Shown here one piece after another: positions 8,028-15,813 of a stretch of 64,000 nt of DNA. Each line of letters begins with the position of its first letter. Within the stretch, counting starts at the first letter, position 1. Under the pieces are notes generated by a model, which had not been told where the DNA came from, did not search any database, and was given only the letters and a program-made list of their open reading frames with translations. The DNA comes from an uncultured Spirochaetales bacterium (GTDB taxonomy: Bacteria; Spirochaetota; Spirochaetia; Sphaerochaetales; Sphaerochaetaceae): NCBI GenBank assembly GCA_902797395.1, contig CADBSO010000034.1:1-64000 (forward strand), read 5' to 3'. A program made the translations under genes and the position numbers.

Positions 8028-9052
8028 AATTTCAAAATCGTTTTATGAGAGCGCTGGCCGCACTGCTTGTCGCTTCGGTTTTTGCCGCGTTTTCGTTTTC
8101 TTGCGCTAAAAAGTCCGCCGGCTCTGTTTCAGATAAGGCTGATGCGAAGCCGAGGACTTTGATAGTTACTACAATATTTCCGGCATATGATTGGGTAAAG
8201 CAGGTCATTGCTGATAAGTCGGATGATTTTGAGGTGGTGCTGCTTACTGACAAGGGCGCTGATTTGCATAGCTACCAGCCTAGCGCTGATGATATTATCC
8301 GCATAACGGATTGCAGCATGCTGGTTTGCGTGGGTGGCAATTCCGATGCGTGGGTATTTGATTTCATGTATAATGAGAATGCCCCTCGTCGGAAGGATAA
8401 GCATGTTGTCAGCATGATGCACTTGCTTGATAAGGATGTTAAAACCGAGGATGAGATTCAGAAGTCTTGCATTGACCATAAGGCTGAAGAGCATGATCAT
8501 GCCTCTGGTAATGAGGAACATGATGAGCATGTGTGGCTTTCCGTGCGAAATGCGCAGAAGATTGTCCGTAAAATTGCGGATGAGCTGTGCTTGATCGACC
8601 CGTCGAATTCCGATTCGTATCGTGAAAATGCGGATTCATATATCAGCAAGCTTCAGGAGCTTGATGCGCATTGCAATGCTGTTGCTAAAATGGCGAAGAG
8701 GAGCATGCTGCTGTTCGCTGATAGGTTTCCGTTCGGGTATTTCGTCTGTGATTACGGTCTTTCGTTTGATGCGGCGTTTTCAGGTTGTTCGAGCGAGAGT
8801 GATGCTTCATTCCTGATGATAACGAGTTTGGCTGATAAGCTTAAGCAATTCAAGCTCCCTGCCGTCGTGGCGCTTAAGGGAAGAAGTCACAATATACCTG
8901 AAAGCGTATTGTCTGTTGCTGCTGTTGATGGCGTTAAGGTTGTGACGGTTGATTCCATGGAATCATTGACATCAAAGGATCGCGCTTCCGGCATCACATA
9001 CGCTTCCGTAATGGAGGATAATCTGGATTCGTTCAGGCAGGCTTTGAACTAG
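8024..9052 (+). CDS. znuA: Zinc ABC transporter substrate-binding lipoprotein
   Basis: 342-residue cluster A-I metal-binding protein of the ZnuA/TroA family. The N-terminal signal ends in SFSFSC, with the lipidated Cys at about residue 27, so it is anchored in the periplasm or at the surface. Family text follows: TTIFPAYDWVKQV, GADLHSYQPS with a metal-ligand His, and SMLVCVGGNSDAW. A His/acidic loop (DHKAEEHDHASGNEEHDEH) leads into HVWLS with another ligand His, then a C-terminal domain. The His-rich loop is typical of zinc rather than manganese binders. I chose the ATG overlapping the zur stop. Start and function are secure; the exact metal is inferred. Confidence 0.9.
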   Translation: MKFQNRFMRALAALLVASVFAAFSFSCAKKSAGSVSDKADAKPRTLIVTTIFPAYDWVKQVIADKSDDFEVVLLTDKGADLHSYQPSADDIIRITDCSMLVCVGGNSDAWVFDFMYNENAPRRKDKHVVSMMHLLDKDVKTEDEIQKSCIDHKAEEHDHASGNEEHDEHVWLSVRNAQKIVRKIADELCLIDPSNSDSYRENADSYISKLQELDAHCNAVAKMAKRSMLLFADRFPFGYFVCDYGLSFDAAFSGCSSESDASFLMITSLADKLKQFKLPAVVALKGRSHNIPESVLSVAAVDGVKVVTVDSMESLTSKDRASGITYASVMEDNLDSFRQALN

Positions 9053-9082
9053 CGATTGGCGCTTGGGAGCGGGTGTTCGGCT

Positions 9083-9763
9083 ATGGTTCAGATTTCTTGC
9101 AGAGATTTGTGTTTGGGTTATGAGAGGAAGGAAATAGTCCGGAATCTTAATTTTGAAGTCTGTTCCGGAGACTATTTGTGCGTGATAGGCGAGAACGGAT
9201 CTGGAAAGACAACATTGCTGAAAGTCATTCTCGGACTTGATAAGCCCATGTCCGGAACCCTTGAGTTATGCGGTGGGCTTAGGCGTCGTGATATCGGATA
9301 TCTTCCGCAGCAGAATGAGTTTCAGAAGGATTTTCCTGCAACGGTTCGTGAGATCGTGCTGTCTGGAAGACAGGCAAAGCGCGGTCTGCGTCCGTTTTAT
9401 TCCGCGCAAGATAAGGAAATCGCGCAGCATTATGCTGGAAAACTGGGGATATCCGACCTTATGGGGAGATGCTATCGCGAGCTTTCGGGAGGACAACGCC
9501 AAAGGGCTCTGATAGCACGCGCTTTATGCGCAGCGGATAAGATGCTGATAATGGATGAGCCGGTGGCAGCTCTGGACAATTCATCTGCTGTTGAAATGTA
9601 CGATATAGTTTCCGAATTGAATGAAAAAGGCATGACTGTGGTGATGGTAACACATGATTCCGCTGCTGTGAGAAGGAATGCCAAGACCGTTCTTGAAATC
9701 GGAAATCGCATTTTTTGCGGGTCAACAGGCGATTTTATGGCGTTGTCGCCGGAGGAGAGCTGA
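9083..9763 (+). CDS. znuC: Zinc ABC transporter ATP-binding protein
   Basis: 226-residue ABC ATPase that powers metal import with ZnuB. Walker A is GENGSGKTT near residue 37, the Q-loop is LPQQNEF, the signature is LSGGQRQR and Walker B is MLIMDEP followed by the D-loop and VTHD switch His. I chose the ATG at 9083. A TTG at 9056 would nearly abut the znuA stop but lacks a ribosome site, while GGGAG lies about 13 bases before the ATG. It lies six bases upstream of the permease gene. Confidence 0.9.
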   Translation: MVQISCRDLCLGYERKEIVRNLNFEVCSGDYLCVIGENGSGKTTLLKVILGLDKPMSGTLELCGGLRRRDIGYLPQQNEFQKDFPATVREIVLSGRQAKRGLRPFYSAQDKEIAQHYAGKLGISDLMGRCYRELSGGQRQRALIARALCAADKMLIMDEPVAALDNSSAVEMYDIVSELNEKGMTVVMVTHDSAAVRRNAKTVLEIGNRIFCGSTGDFMALSPEES

Positions 9764-9768
9764 CTCGC

Positions 9769-10608
9769 ATGTCCGGTATGCTCGCATCATATTTTCAATA
9801 CCCGTTCATAAGGTATGCGTTCCTTGTTGGAATACTTATCTCTCTGTGTTCGTCGCTTTTGGGCGTGACATTGGTTCTGAAGCGTTTTTCTTTTATAAGC
9901 GATGGATTGTCTCATGTGGCATTTGGAGTTATGGCCGTAGCTGGTGTGGTTGGTTTGACCAATCAGATGGCTTTGGTTTTGCCGGTGACTATCTTATGCG
10001 CGATTGTTTTGCTGCGTGGAGGCGGCAAGTCCAGGATAAGGGGCGACTCGGCAGTAGCCATGATATCCGTAGGCTCTATGGCAGTAGGATATCTTCTTAT
10101 GAGCGTTTTTTCGTCATCATCAAACCTTTCGGGTGATGTCTGTTCTACTCTCTTTGGATCCGCATCCATGCTTACGCTCTCAAAAGGCAAGGTGTTGGCT
10201 TGTGTTATTCTCTCGGTGCTTGTGCTTGCGGCATTTGTTTTGTTTTACGATAAGATATTCTGCATGACTTTTGACGAGCCTTTTGCCAAGGCCACAGGAT
10301 TAGAGACTGAAGCATATAATCTGATCATTGCTGTTATAATAGCAGTCATAATCGTTATGGCGATGAATCTGGTTGGTTCGCTTTTGGTATCGGCCTTAAT
10401 AGTATTTCCATCGCTTTCGGCCATGAGGATTTTCAGAAGCTTCAAATCCGTAACGATATGTTCGGCAATTATTTCCGTGTTCTGTTCCTCCTTGGGAATG
10501 ATTGTTTCAATTCTTGCAAGCACTCCTGTTGGCGCGACGATTGTTGCGGCTGATATTCTTGTTTTCGCGGTTTCGTTTGCTTTGGGCAGAGTTATGAGAT
10601 GCGGCTGA
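9769..10608 (+). CDS. znuB: Zinc ABC transporter permease
   Basis: 279-residue ABC-3-type inner-membrane permease with about eight hydrophobic segments. It starts with FIRYAFLVGILISLCSSLLGVTLVLKRFSFISDGLSHVAFG, the diagnostic metal-permease N-terminus (mid-quoted here for its DGLSH motif). The ATG at 9769 follows GGAGGAG located within the end of znuC; a second ATG three codons later is possible. Final gene of the zur-znuACB operon. No strong terminator was found; the next gene has a separate leader. Confidence 0.88.
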   Translation: MSGMLASYFQYPFIRYAFLVGILISLCSSLLGVTLVLKRFSFISDGLSHVAFGVMAVAGVVGLTNQMALVLPVTILCAIVLLRGGGKSRIRGDSAVAMISVGSMAVGYLLMSVFSSSSNLSGDVCSTLFGSASMLTLSKGKVLACVILSVLVLAAFVLFYDKIFCMTFDEPFAKATGLETEAYNLIIAVIIAVIIVMAMNLVGSLLVSALIVFPSLSAMRIFRSFKSVTICSAIISVFCSSLGMIVSILASTPVGATIVAADILVFAVSFALGRVMRCG

Positions 10609-10903
10609 TTCCGAGTTGCATTTCAATCATGCGGCTATTTGCGCATAGTGTTTTTTTGCGATACAATACATTGAGGTTTTTTTCAAAACTCCTTCCTTCA
10701 TGCTGCTCGCTCTTTCGAACCAGGGCATAAATCCTGCGGATTCTCCTTAAAAACTCGCTAATACATGCAGTATTCGCGGTTCTTTCGGAGAATGCCCTGA
10801 TTCGGAATAGTCTTCGCATCATCTTGAAATGATTTTTGAAAAAACCTCTATTATAAAAAGAAGGGGGAGGTGGGGTCATTTTTTTGACCCTCGGACAGTA
10901 AAA
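10609..10903 (+). promoter_or_regulatory. Leader of the Cys-tail lipoprotein gene, with candidate promoter and start-proximal hairpin
   Basis: TTGCGC at 10639-10644 and TACAAT at 10662-10667 (17-base spacer) form a candidate promoter, giving a leader of about 230 bases. Close to the start codon, GGGTCA at 10873-10878 and TGACCC at 10885-10890 form a six-base stem with a T-only loop. It directly follows a purine-rich GGGGGAGG segment that may be the ribosome site. The hairpin could mask or expose translation initiation. Confidence 0.35.
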
Positions 10904-12004
10904 ATGAAGAAATTTTTCTTGATGTTGTCGGCACTTGCTTTTGCGGTGATGTGCTTTGTTTCGTGTAGCGGAAATCCGCAGCCCAGCAGCGATCCGGAGA
11001 AGAAGAATGCTGTTGCTACGCAGGCGCAATGGAATGCGGCTTTCGACAAGCTGATTTCAAGAGGCTCCGGTACGCCTGTTGCGGATGGAAGACTGCTTGC
11101 AGGCAAGGATGGTGAGAAAACGTTTCCTGATGCAACGGAAGGCTTTGTCCTCAAGCAGAGGGTATCCAATGCCAAGAAATCGAAATCCGTGGATTTGTTT
11201 CACATAGTTACGCCGAATTGGTCTGTTCAGTATACGCAGGATAAGAAAAGATTCATATTGGCGGCTTCGGGAGACCCTGAGAATCTGCCGTATTCGGAAA
11301 GCGGATTTTCAGCGGAATATGTCGAATACAAGTATGGCGGAACATTTTACTATGCGTTCAGGGAAGGGGTATCCGAGGATTATCCCAATTCGCCTTTTAG
11401 TTCAAACGAATGGAGCGAGTGGTATTCAAGTTCGGAATCCGATTCGAATCATGTATCCACATATGAGGGGATGCGCCGTTTCTTTGATGGCCTGAAAGGT
11501 GAATACGACAAGGCCAAGGCTTTGGGCGATGACAAGCTTGTGCTGGAAATGTTCTCGGTTTATCCAACGGAGGATAATCCCGATGCGATTGTCGAGCCTG
11601 TTTTCGAGAGGCCGGCTGAGGGGCTGTATATCACTTATAATTTCACGCTCTCGTTCAATGATGATGGTCTCATATCCGGTTTCAGGCTGTCTGTTGATAT
11701 TCCGTCCCAGCTGAGGCAGCTTATTGATGCGATGGAACAGGATGGCGGAGAAATGGCTGGGGAGATGCTGGATGACATGGAGTCCATGCTTGAGGGGATG
11801 GAGATTAGCATTGATTATGATACGCAGAAATTGAAATATTCTGTTAGCGCTGATGATTTTGATTTTCCTAATGAGAACAACACTCATAATGGTGCTATCG
11901 GTTATGATATGGAGTCGTCCTCTTCTTGCGGCGATTGCGAAACGGTTTGTGACGGACAAGGATGCCGCACGAAGTTTTGCCCGAATGGCGGTTGCAGGAT
12001 TTGA
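10904..12004 (+). CDS. Lipoprotein of unknown function with a cysteine-rich C-terminal tail
   Basis: 366 residues. The signal ends at VMCFVSC, so it should be lipidated and envelope-associated. I do not recognise the family. The body is acidic and beta-rich looking, with a methionine/glutamate-rich helix (QDGGEMAGEMLDDMESMLE region) near residues 285-305. The last 27 residues hold six cysteines spaced C-x2-C-x3-C-x4-C-x4-C-x4-C among glycine and charged residues, resembling a small metal-binding or disulphide knot. The ATG at 10904 is chosen because it begins the lipoprotein signal; the frame is open 25 codons upstream but without a signal. A strong terminator follows at 12079. Function not inferred. 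Confidence 0.75.
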   Translation: MKKFFLMLSALAFAVMCFVSCSGNPQPSSDPEKKNAVATQAQWNAAFDKLISRGSGTPVADGRLLAGKDGEKTFPDATEGFVLKQRVSNAKKSKSVDLFHIVTPNWSVQYTQDKKRFILAASGDPENLPYSESGFSAEYVEYKYGGTFYYAFREGVSEDYPNSPFSSNEWSEWYSSSESDSNHVSTYEGMRRFFDGLKGEYDKAKALGDDKLVLEMFSVYPTEDNPDAIVEPVFERPAEGLYITYNFTLSFNDDGLISGFRLSVDIPSQLRQLIDAMEQDGGEMAGEMLDDMESMLEGMEISIDYDTQKLKYSVSADDFDFPNENNTHNGAIGYDMESSSSCGDCETVCDGQGCRTKFCPNGGCRI

Positions 12005-12078
12005 CGGATATGGTGGCTTTTAAGAAGCGCTCGGAAGTTTTCTAAAGCGTTGGGCGCGCCTTTGCCATTTAGGATTTG

Positions 12079-12125
12079 CGGCTCTGGCCGAACAGGCAAT
12101 CCTGTTCGACTGGAGCCGTTTTTTT
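12079..12125 (+). terminator. Strong rho-independent terminator
   Basis: A long stem built from CGGCTC…CCGAACAGG and CCTGTTCG…GAGCCG with an AAT-type loop is followed by seven T residues. It ends the lipoprotein transcript between convergent genes (rseP comes from the other strand). There is no T tract on the minus strand. Confidence 0.85.
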
Positions 12126-12135
12126 GTTGGATTTT

Positions 12136-13506
12136 TTAAAGTTTTAGGTTATATGTCATAACCGTGTCTGAAATCCATATGATCACAAGAAGCAGTATTG
12201 TGAATATCTGACTGGTTGTGTTGATCTTTTTGTATGTTTTTGGTTTGAGCAGCCTGTTGCCGGCGGCTATTTCAACAAATCCTACTACTATGCCTCCGCC
12301 ATCTAAGGCTGGAAGCGGGAGCAGGTTTATGAAGCATAGTGAGGCGGATATCATGCTGGCTATGTAGAGGATGGCGCGGATTGCGGATGAGAAGGAGACG
12401 CTGAACCCCACATCGGCTATCTGGCCAACGGCCTGAGATGCTCTGGCGGGACCTGAGAAGGTGTATTTCAGGTTTCTTATATTGCTGAATACTGATGCGA
12501 TTCCTTGCGCTGTAGCGCAGACGAACCCGAAAGCATCCCTGCCGGCATTTGTGATGCTGTTGCCGAGGCTCATGCCATTTTGTGTTTTCATAGCGTTCCG
12601 GAAAGCGAAATTCAATATGGGCTTCCCGTTTTCGAATCGGGGCGCATATTCCACCAGATATGCTCCGTCGCTTCTTTTGATTGTCAGCTTGAGCCTGTCG
12701 TGTTCTTTGAGATCTTCTATCGCTTCCAAAAAATCATAAGAGTTTGATATGGTTTTGCCGTTTGCTTCAAGAATGATGTCGCCTTTTCTCAAACCGGCAT
12801 CATATTCGACTGAAAAATTTTCAACCCTTCCGATGATGGGATCCTCGTATTTTGTGATTCCGTAGGCCATATCGCCATTTTCATTTGGCGTTGGGGTTAT
12901 TCTCTTTTCGATTGTTCTTCCGCCTCTTGATATTTTTGCGCGTATTCCAGATGTGTCGGCGCTGTTTTCGAGCAGCATTTCATAAGCATTGAAAAAATTG
13001 CCTACGCTTTGTTCGTTTATGGCAAGTATCACATCTCCGGTATGAAAAGACGTGTCTGATGCTTCGTTTGCGGAATTCATTTGGACGATTTTCGCTTCCT
13101 GATTGTTATCTAAATACGGTAGCATGAAAAACATGAGCAGAAGGAGGAACGAGAAGACCAGATTAAGCAGCGAGCCGCTCAGGTAGATGAGAATCCTGGA
13201 TATCGGCTTCAGATGGTATATCGATCCCGGGTTTATGCGTTCCCACTCGTTGCTTTTCAGCGCTTTTTTCAAATCGCGTTCTCCGGATATGCGGCAATAG
13301 CCGCCCAAAGGCAGCAATCCTATCCGTATCTCCGTCATTCCGTTTCCGGACATTCGCGAATATATCGCTTTTCCGATGCCGAACGATATCACGTCTATGT
13401 CGGTTCCGGTTGCCCGCGCCGCAAGGAAATGCCCTGCTTCGTGCACCAATATGATTAGATCTATCACCAGATATCCTGTTATTGAGAAAATTATCTTTTG
13501 AAGCAT
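12136..13506 (-). CDS. rseP: Site-2 intramembrane zinc metalloprotease (RseP/RIP family)
   Basis: 456-residue membrane protease that cleaves transmembrane anti-sigma factors or signal-peptide remnants. HEAGH is in the first transmembrane helix (LVHEAGHFLAA, about residues 22-26), and a central LNLVFSF helix follows. Two PDZ-like domains occupy about 125-300 (with GDVILAINEQS and GLRKGDIILEANGK). The second zinc-ligand motif is NLLPLPALDGG near residue 400. Length and order fit RseP. The start follows its putative -10 by about ten bases without a ribosome site, so the message may be leaderless. It is convergent with the lipoprotein gene downstream. The substrate is not identifiable in the window. 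Confidence 0.9.
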   Translation of the reverse strand: MLQKIIFSITGYLVIDLIILVHEAGHFLAARATGTDIDVISFGIGKAIYSRMSGNGMTEIRIGLLPLGGYCRISGERDLKKALKSNEWERINPGSIYHLKPISRILIYLSGSLLNLVFSFLLLLMFFMLPYLDNNQEAKIVQMNSANEASDTSFHTGDVILAINEQSVGNFFNAYEMLLENSADTSGIRAKISRGGRTIEKRITPTPNENGDMAYGITKYEDPIIGRVENFSVEYDAGLRKGDIILEANGKTISNSYDFLEAIEDLKEHDRLKLTIKRSDGAYLVEYAPRFENGKPILNFAFRNAMKTQNGMSLGNSITNAGRDAFGFVCATAQGIASVFSNIRNLKYTFSGPARASQAVGQIADVGFSVSFSSAIRAILYIASMISASLCFINLLPLPALDGGGIVVGFVEIAAGNRLLKPKTYKKINTTSQIFTILLLVIIWISDTVMTYNLKL

Positions 13507-13516
13507 ACGGATGGAA

Positions 13517-13545
13517 ATTGTATTTCATATTCTTGTGATATGCAA
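13517..13545 (-). promoter_or_regulatory. Probable rseP promoter, nearly leaderless
   Basis: On the minus strand, TTGCAT and TACAAT are 17 bases apart, and the -10 ends 10 bases before the rseP ATG. Transcription would start only about four bases upstream of the start codon, consistent with the missing ribosome site. Confidence 0.5.
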
Positions 13546-13586
13546 TCCGGATTGCTTCATGTTTCATGTTTTTTTGGAAGTTCTCT

Positions 13587-13615
13587 TTTACAGAAATGCA
13601 AAAGTTTTGTATACT
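13587..13615 (+). promoter_or_regulatory. Promoter of the first 5'-nucleotidase gene
   Basis: TTTACA at 13587-13592 and TATACT at 13610-13615 with a 17-base spacer, 40 bases before the start codon and divergent from the rseP promoter. Confidence 0.6.
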
Positions 13616-13654
13616 TGATTAAACTCATAAGCAAAGGAGACGAGTGATTTTATT

Positions 13655-15550
13655 ATGAAAGCGATGAAAAGGGCAGCTGCCGTATTCCTTTTGATGTCGG
13701 CGTCGGTTCTGTCAGTGTTCTCGTGCGTCATGACGACAGCATCCAAAAATGCCGATGTTGTTCAGATGGATGATATTGTGATACTTCACACTAACGATGT
13801 TCACTGTGGAATCGAGGATAATATAGGATATGCTGGCTTGGCTTATTATAAGCAGGAGATGAGGGAGATAACTCCGCATGTCATGCTGGTTGATTGTGGG
13901 GATGCCATTCAGGGCGCGCCGGTAGGCACTGTGTCAAAGGGCGAATACATTATTGACATAATGAATCGTCTTGGCTATGAGGCGGCCATATTCGGAAATC
14001 ACGAATTCGATTACAATGCGACCCAGCTTGCCAAATTGGTGAGCAAGGCCAAGTTTCCATATTTGGCGGCGAATATAAGATATACTGGTGATGATAATGA
14101 GGAGTTTTATTATAGCGATGAGAGCTACTATGATCTTAGCACTCCCGATAAGCAGCGGGATCATAAGTTTCTTGAGGGCGGGCTTCTCAAGCCGTATATG
14201 ATAAAGGAATTCGGAAATACGAAAGTGGCATTCATAGGCGTTTCTACTCCATATAGCGTTAAGACATCCACTCCGAAATACTTTATGGAGAGATTAAACA
14301 ACATGGAATACAAATATGTGTTTGGGTTCTATACTGGAAAGGCGAATGCCGATTCTCCTATGATTTCAAGCCCTGTGAATTTGTATCAGCAGGTCCAGTA
14401 TTATGTTGATTCCGCAAGGAAAGAAGGCGCCAAATATGTCGTAGCCTTGTGTCATCTCGGGTTGGAAGAGGAGTGCGAGCCGGATAGGGCAACGGATTTG
14501 ATTGCCAATACGACGGGCATAGATGTGGTGCTCGATGGACATTCGCACAGCACTGTGATCGGAATCGCCAAGAACAAGTCGGATAAGGATGTGGTTTATG
14601 CGCAGACCGGAGCCAAGCTCATGAATATAGGCAGGCTTACCATTAAGCCGAATGGTCAGATTCGGGCATATCTGATTGAGGATGTGAAAGCCAGAAGCGT
14701 TTCCGCTAATGCTTTTGTGCAATCCATTAAGAAGAAATACGAGGATAAGCTGAAGGAGGAAGTCGGTAATTCCGAGGTGGCTGCGATGAGCTTGACTCGT
14801 CCTGATAAGTCAAGAGCCGTTAGAAATCGTGAGACGATGATTGGAGATTTCTGCGCGGATGCATACAGGTATGTCGGTCAGGCTGATATCGGACTGATCA
14901 ATGGTGGTGGAATCACTGGGGATTTGCCTAAAGGTGTGATAACTTTGAATGATCTTTTGAATATACATCCTTATGGAAACACATTGACTGTCGTCAAGGT
15001 CAAGGGGTCAGTTATCAGAAACGCTTTGGAGTATGCCTGCCGTTCTGTTATGAAGGAAGCGTCAGATGGAAATGGAAATGCCAGAGGCGAGTCCGGAGGA
15101 TTCCAGCAGGTATCAGGTTTGAAGTTTGAGATAGATCCGGATGTGGAGTCGAATTTTGTTGCGGACAATTCAGGGTATTGGAAGTCTGCAGGAAATAGTG
15201 ACAATTGGAGGGTCAAGAACATAAAAGTTTTGAAATGGGGCAATGAGCAGGATGGTACGAAATCACGAACCGGAAACTGGAATTGGTCTGATGAGAATGC
15301 TTGGGAAGATCTTGATATGAATGCGGATTATGAAGTTGCTTCGCATAATTATCTGCTTGAGAACATGGGGGATGGATTTACCATGTTCAATGACGCGCAG
15401 ATTGTTTCTTCGGGTACTGTGATTGACAATCAGGTTTTGATAAGGTATATGGAGGAGAAGCTGAACGGAAGCATTACCAGCGCTGACTATAACGAATTGA
15501 TGCCTCGCAGAATCACGGTTCTCAATGCAGTTAATGACATAAGATACTAG
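13655..15550 (+). CDS. 5'-nucleotidase / 2',3'-cyclic phosphodiesterase-family lipoprotein (paralogue 1)
   Basis: 631-residue UshA-like enzyme predicted to hydrolyse extracytoplasmic nucleotides for salvage. The signal peptide ends SVFSC, giving a lipoprotein. The N-terminal metallophosphoesterase domain shows the dinuclear metal motifs HTNDVHC, DCGDAIQG, GNHEFDYN, a CHLG His and DGHSHS. The C-terminal substrate-binding domain begins near residue 370 with RNRETMIGDFCADAYRY, LINGGGITGD and HPYGNTLT, and later HNYLLENMGDGFTMF. A good ribosome site (AAAGGAGA) precedes the ATG. It is clearly paralogous to the next gene, but each has its own promoter and terminator. Substrate range is not predictable beyond nucleotides. 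Confidence 0.88.
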   Translation: MKAMKRAAAVFLLMSASVLSVFSCVMTTASKNADVVQMDDIVILHTNDVHCGIEDNIGYAGLAYYKQEMREITPHVMLVDCGDAIQGAPVGTVSKGEYIIDIMNRLGYEAAIFGNHEFDYNATQLAKLVSKAKFPYLAANIRYTGDDNEEFYYSDESYYDLSTPDKQRDHKFLEGGLLKPYMIKEFGNTKVAFIGVSTPYSVKTSTPKYFMERLNNMEYKYVFGFYTGKANADSPMISSPVNLYQQVQYYVDSARKEGAKYVVALCHLGLEEECEPDRATDLIANTTGIDVVLDGHSHSTVIGIAKNKSDKDVVYAQTGAKLMNIGRLTIKPNGQIRAYLIEDVKARSVSANAFVQSIKKKYEDKLKEEVGNSEVAAMSLTRPDKSRAVRNRETMIGDFCADAYRYVGQADIGLINGGGITGDLPKGVITLNDLLNIHPYGNTLTVVKVKGSVIRNALEYACRSVMKEASDGNGNARGESGGFQQVSGLKFEIDPDVESNFVADNSGYWKSAGNSDNWRVKNIKVLKWGNEQDGTKSRTGNWNWSDENAWEDLDMNADYEVASHNYLLENMGDGFTMFNDAQIVSSGTVIDNQVLIRYMEEKLNGSITSADYNELMPRRITVLNAVNDIRY

Positions 15551-15585
15551 CGTTTGATTTTTCGTGTGATTTTATTCTGCGGTGT

Positions 15586-15618
15586 TGCCGTCGGGGATAT
15601 GACCCGACGGCTTTTTTT
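15586..15618 (+). terminator. Rho-independent terminator
   Basis: Nine-base perfect stem GCCGTCGGG/CCCGACGGC with a seven-base loop followed by eight T residues, after the first 5'-nucleotidase gene. Confidence 0.9.
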
Positions 15619-15670
15619 TGGCTGTATTCGAATGAATTGATAATCGTTTGGATGTTTATGTCAATTGCTT

Positions 15671-15699
15671 TTGCAATCGGATTCGCTTATATGTATACT
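15671..15699 (+). promoter_or_regulatory. Promoter of the second 5'-nucleotidase gene
   Basis: TTGCAA at 15671-15676 and TATACT at 15694-15699 with a 17-base spacer. The -10 is identical to that of paralogue 1, suggesting similar regulation. A small ATTGC/GCAAT hairpin overlaps the -35. Confidence 0.55.
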
Positions 15700-15813
15700 C
15701 TTAATAATCATTGGGAGGTGTTTTTCGGAAGCTTTTTATGATATGATCAGCATTTTGGGTCATCCATGAAATTTGGCTTTCCGGAGCATTCCTCGCAAAG
15801 GGGGTTGATGTTT

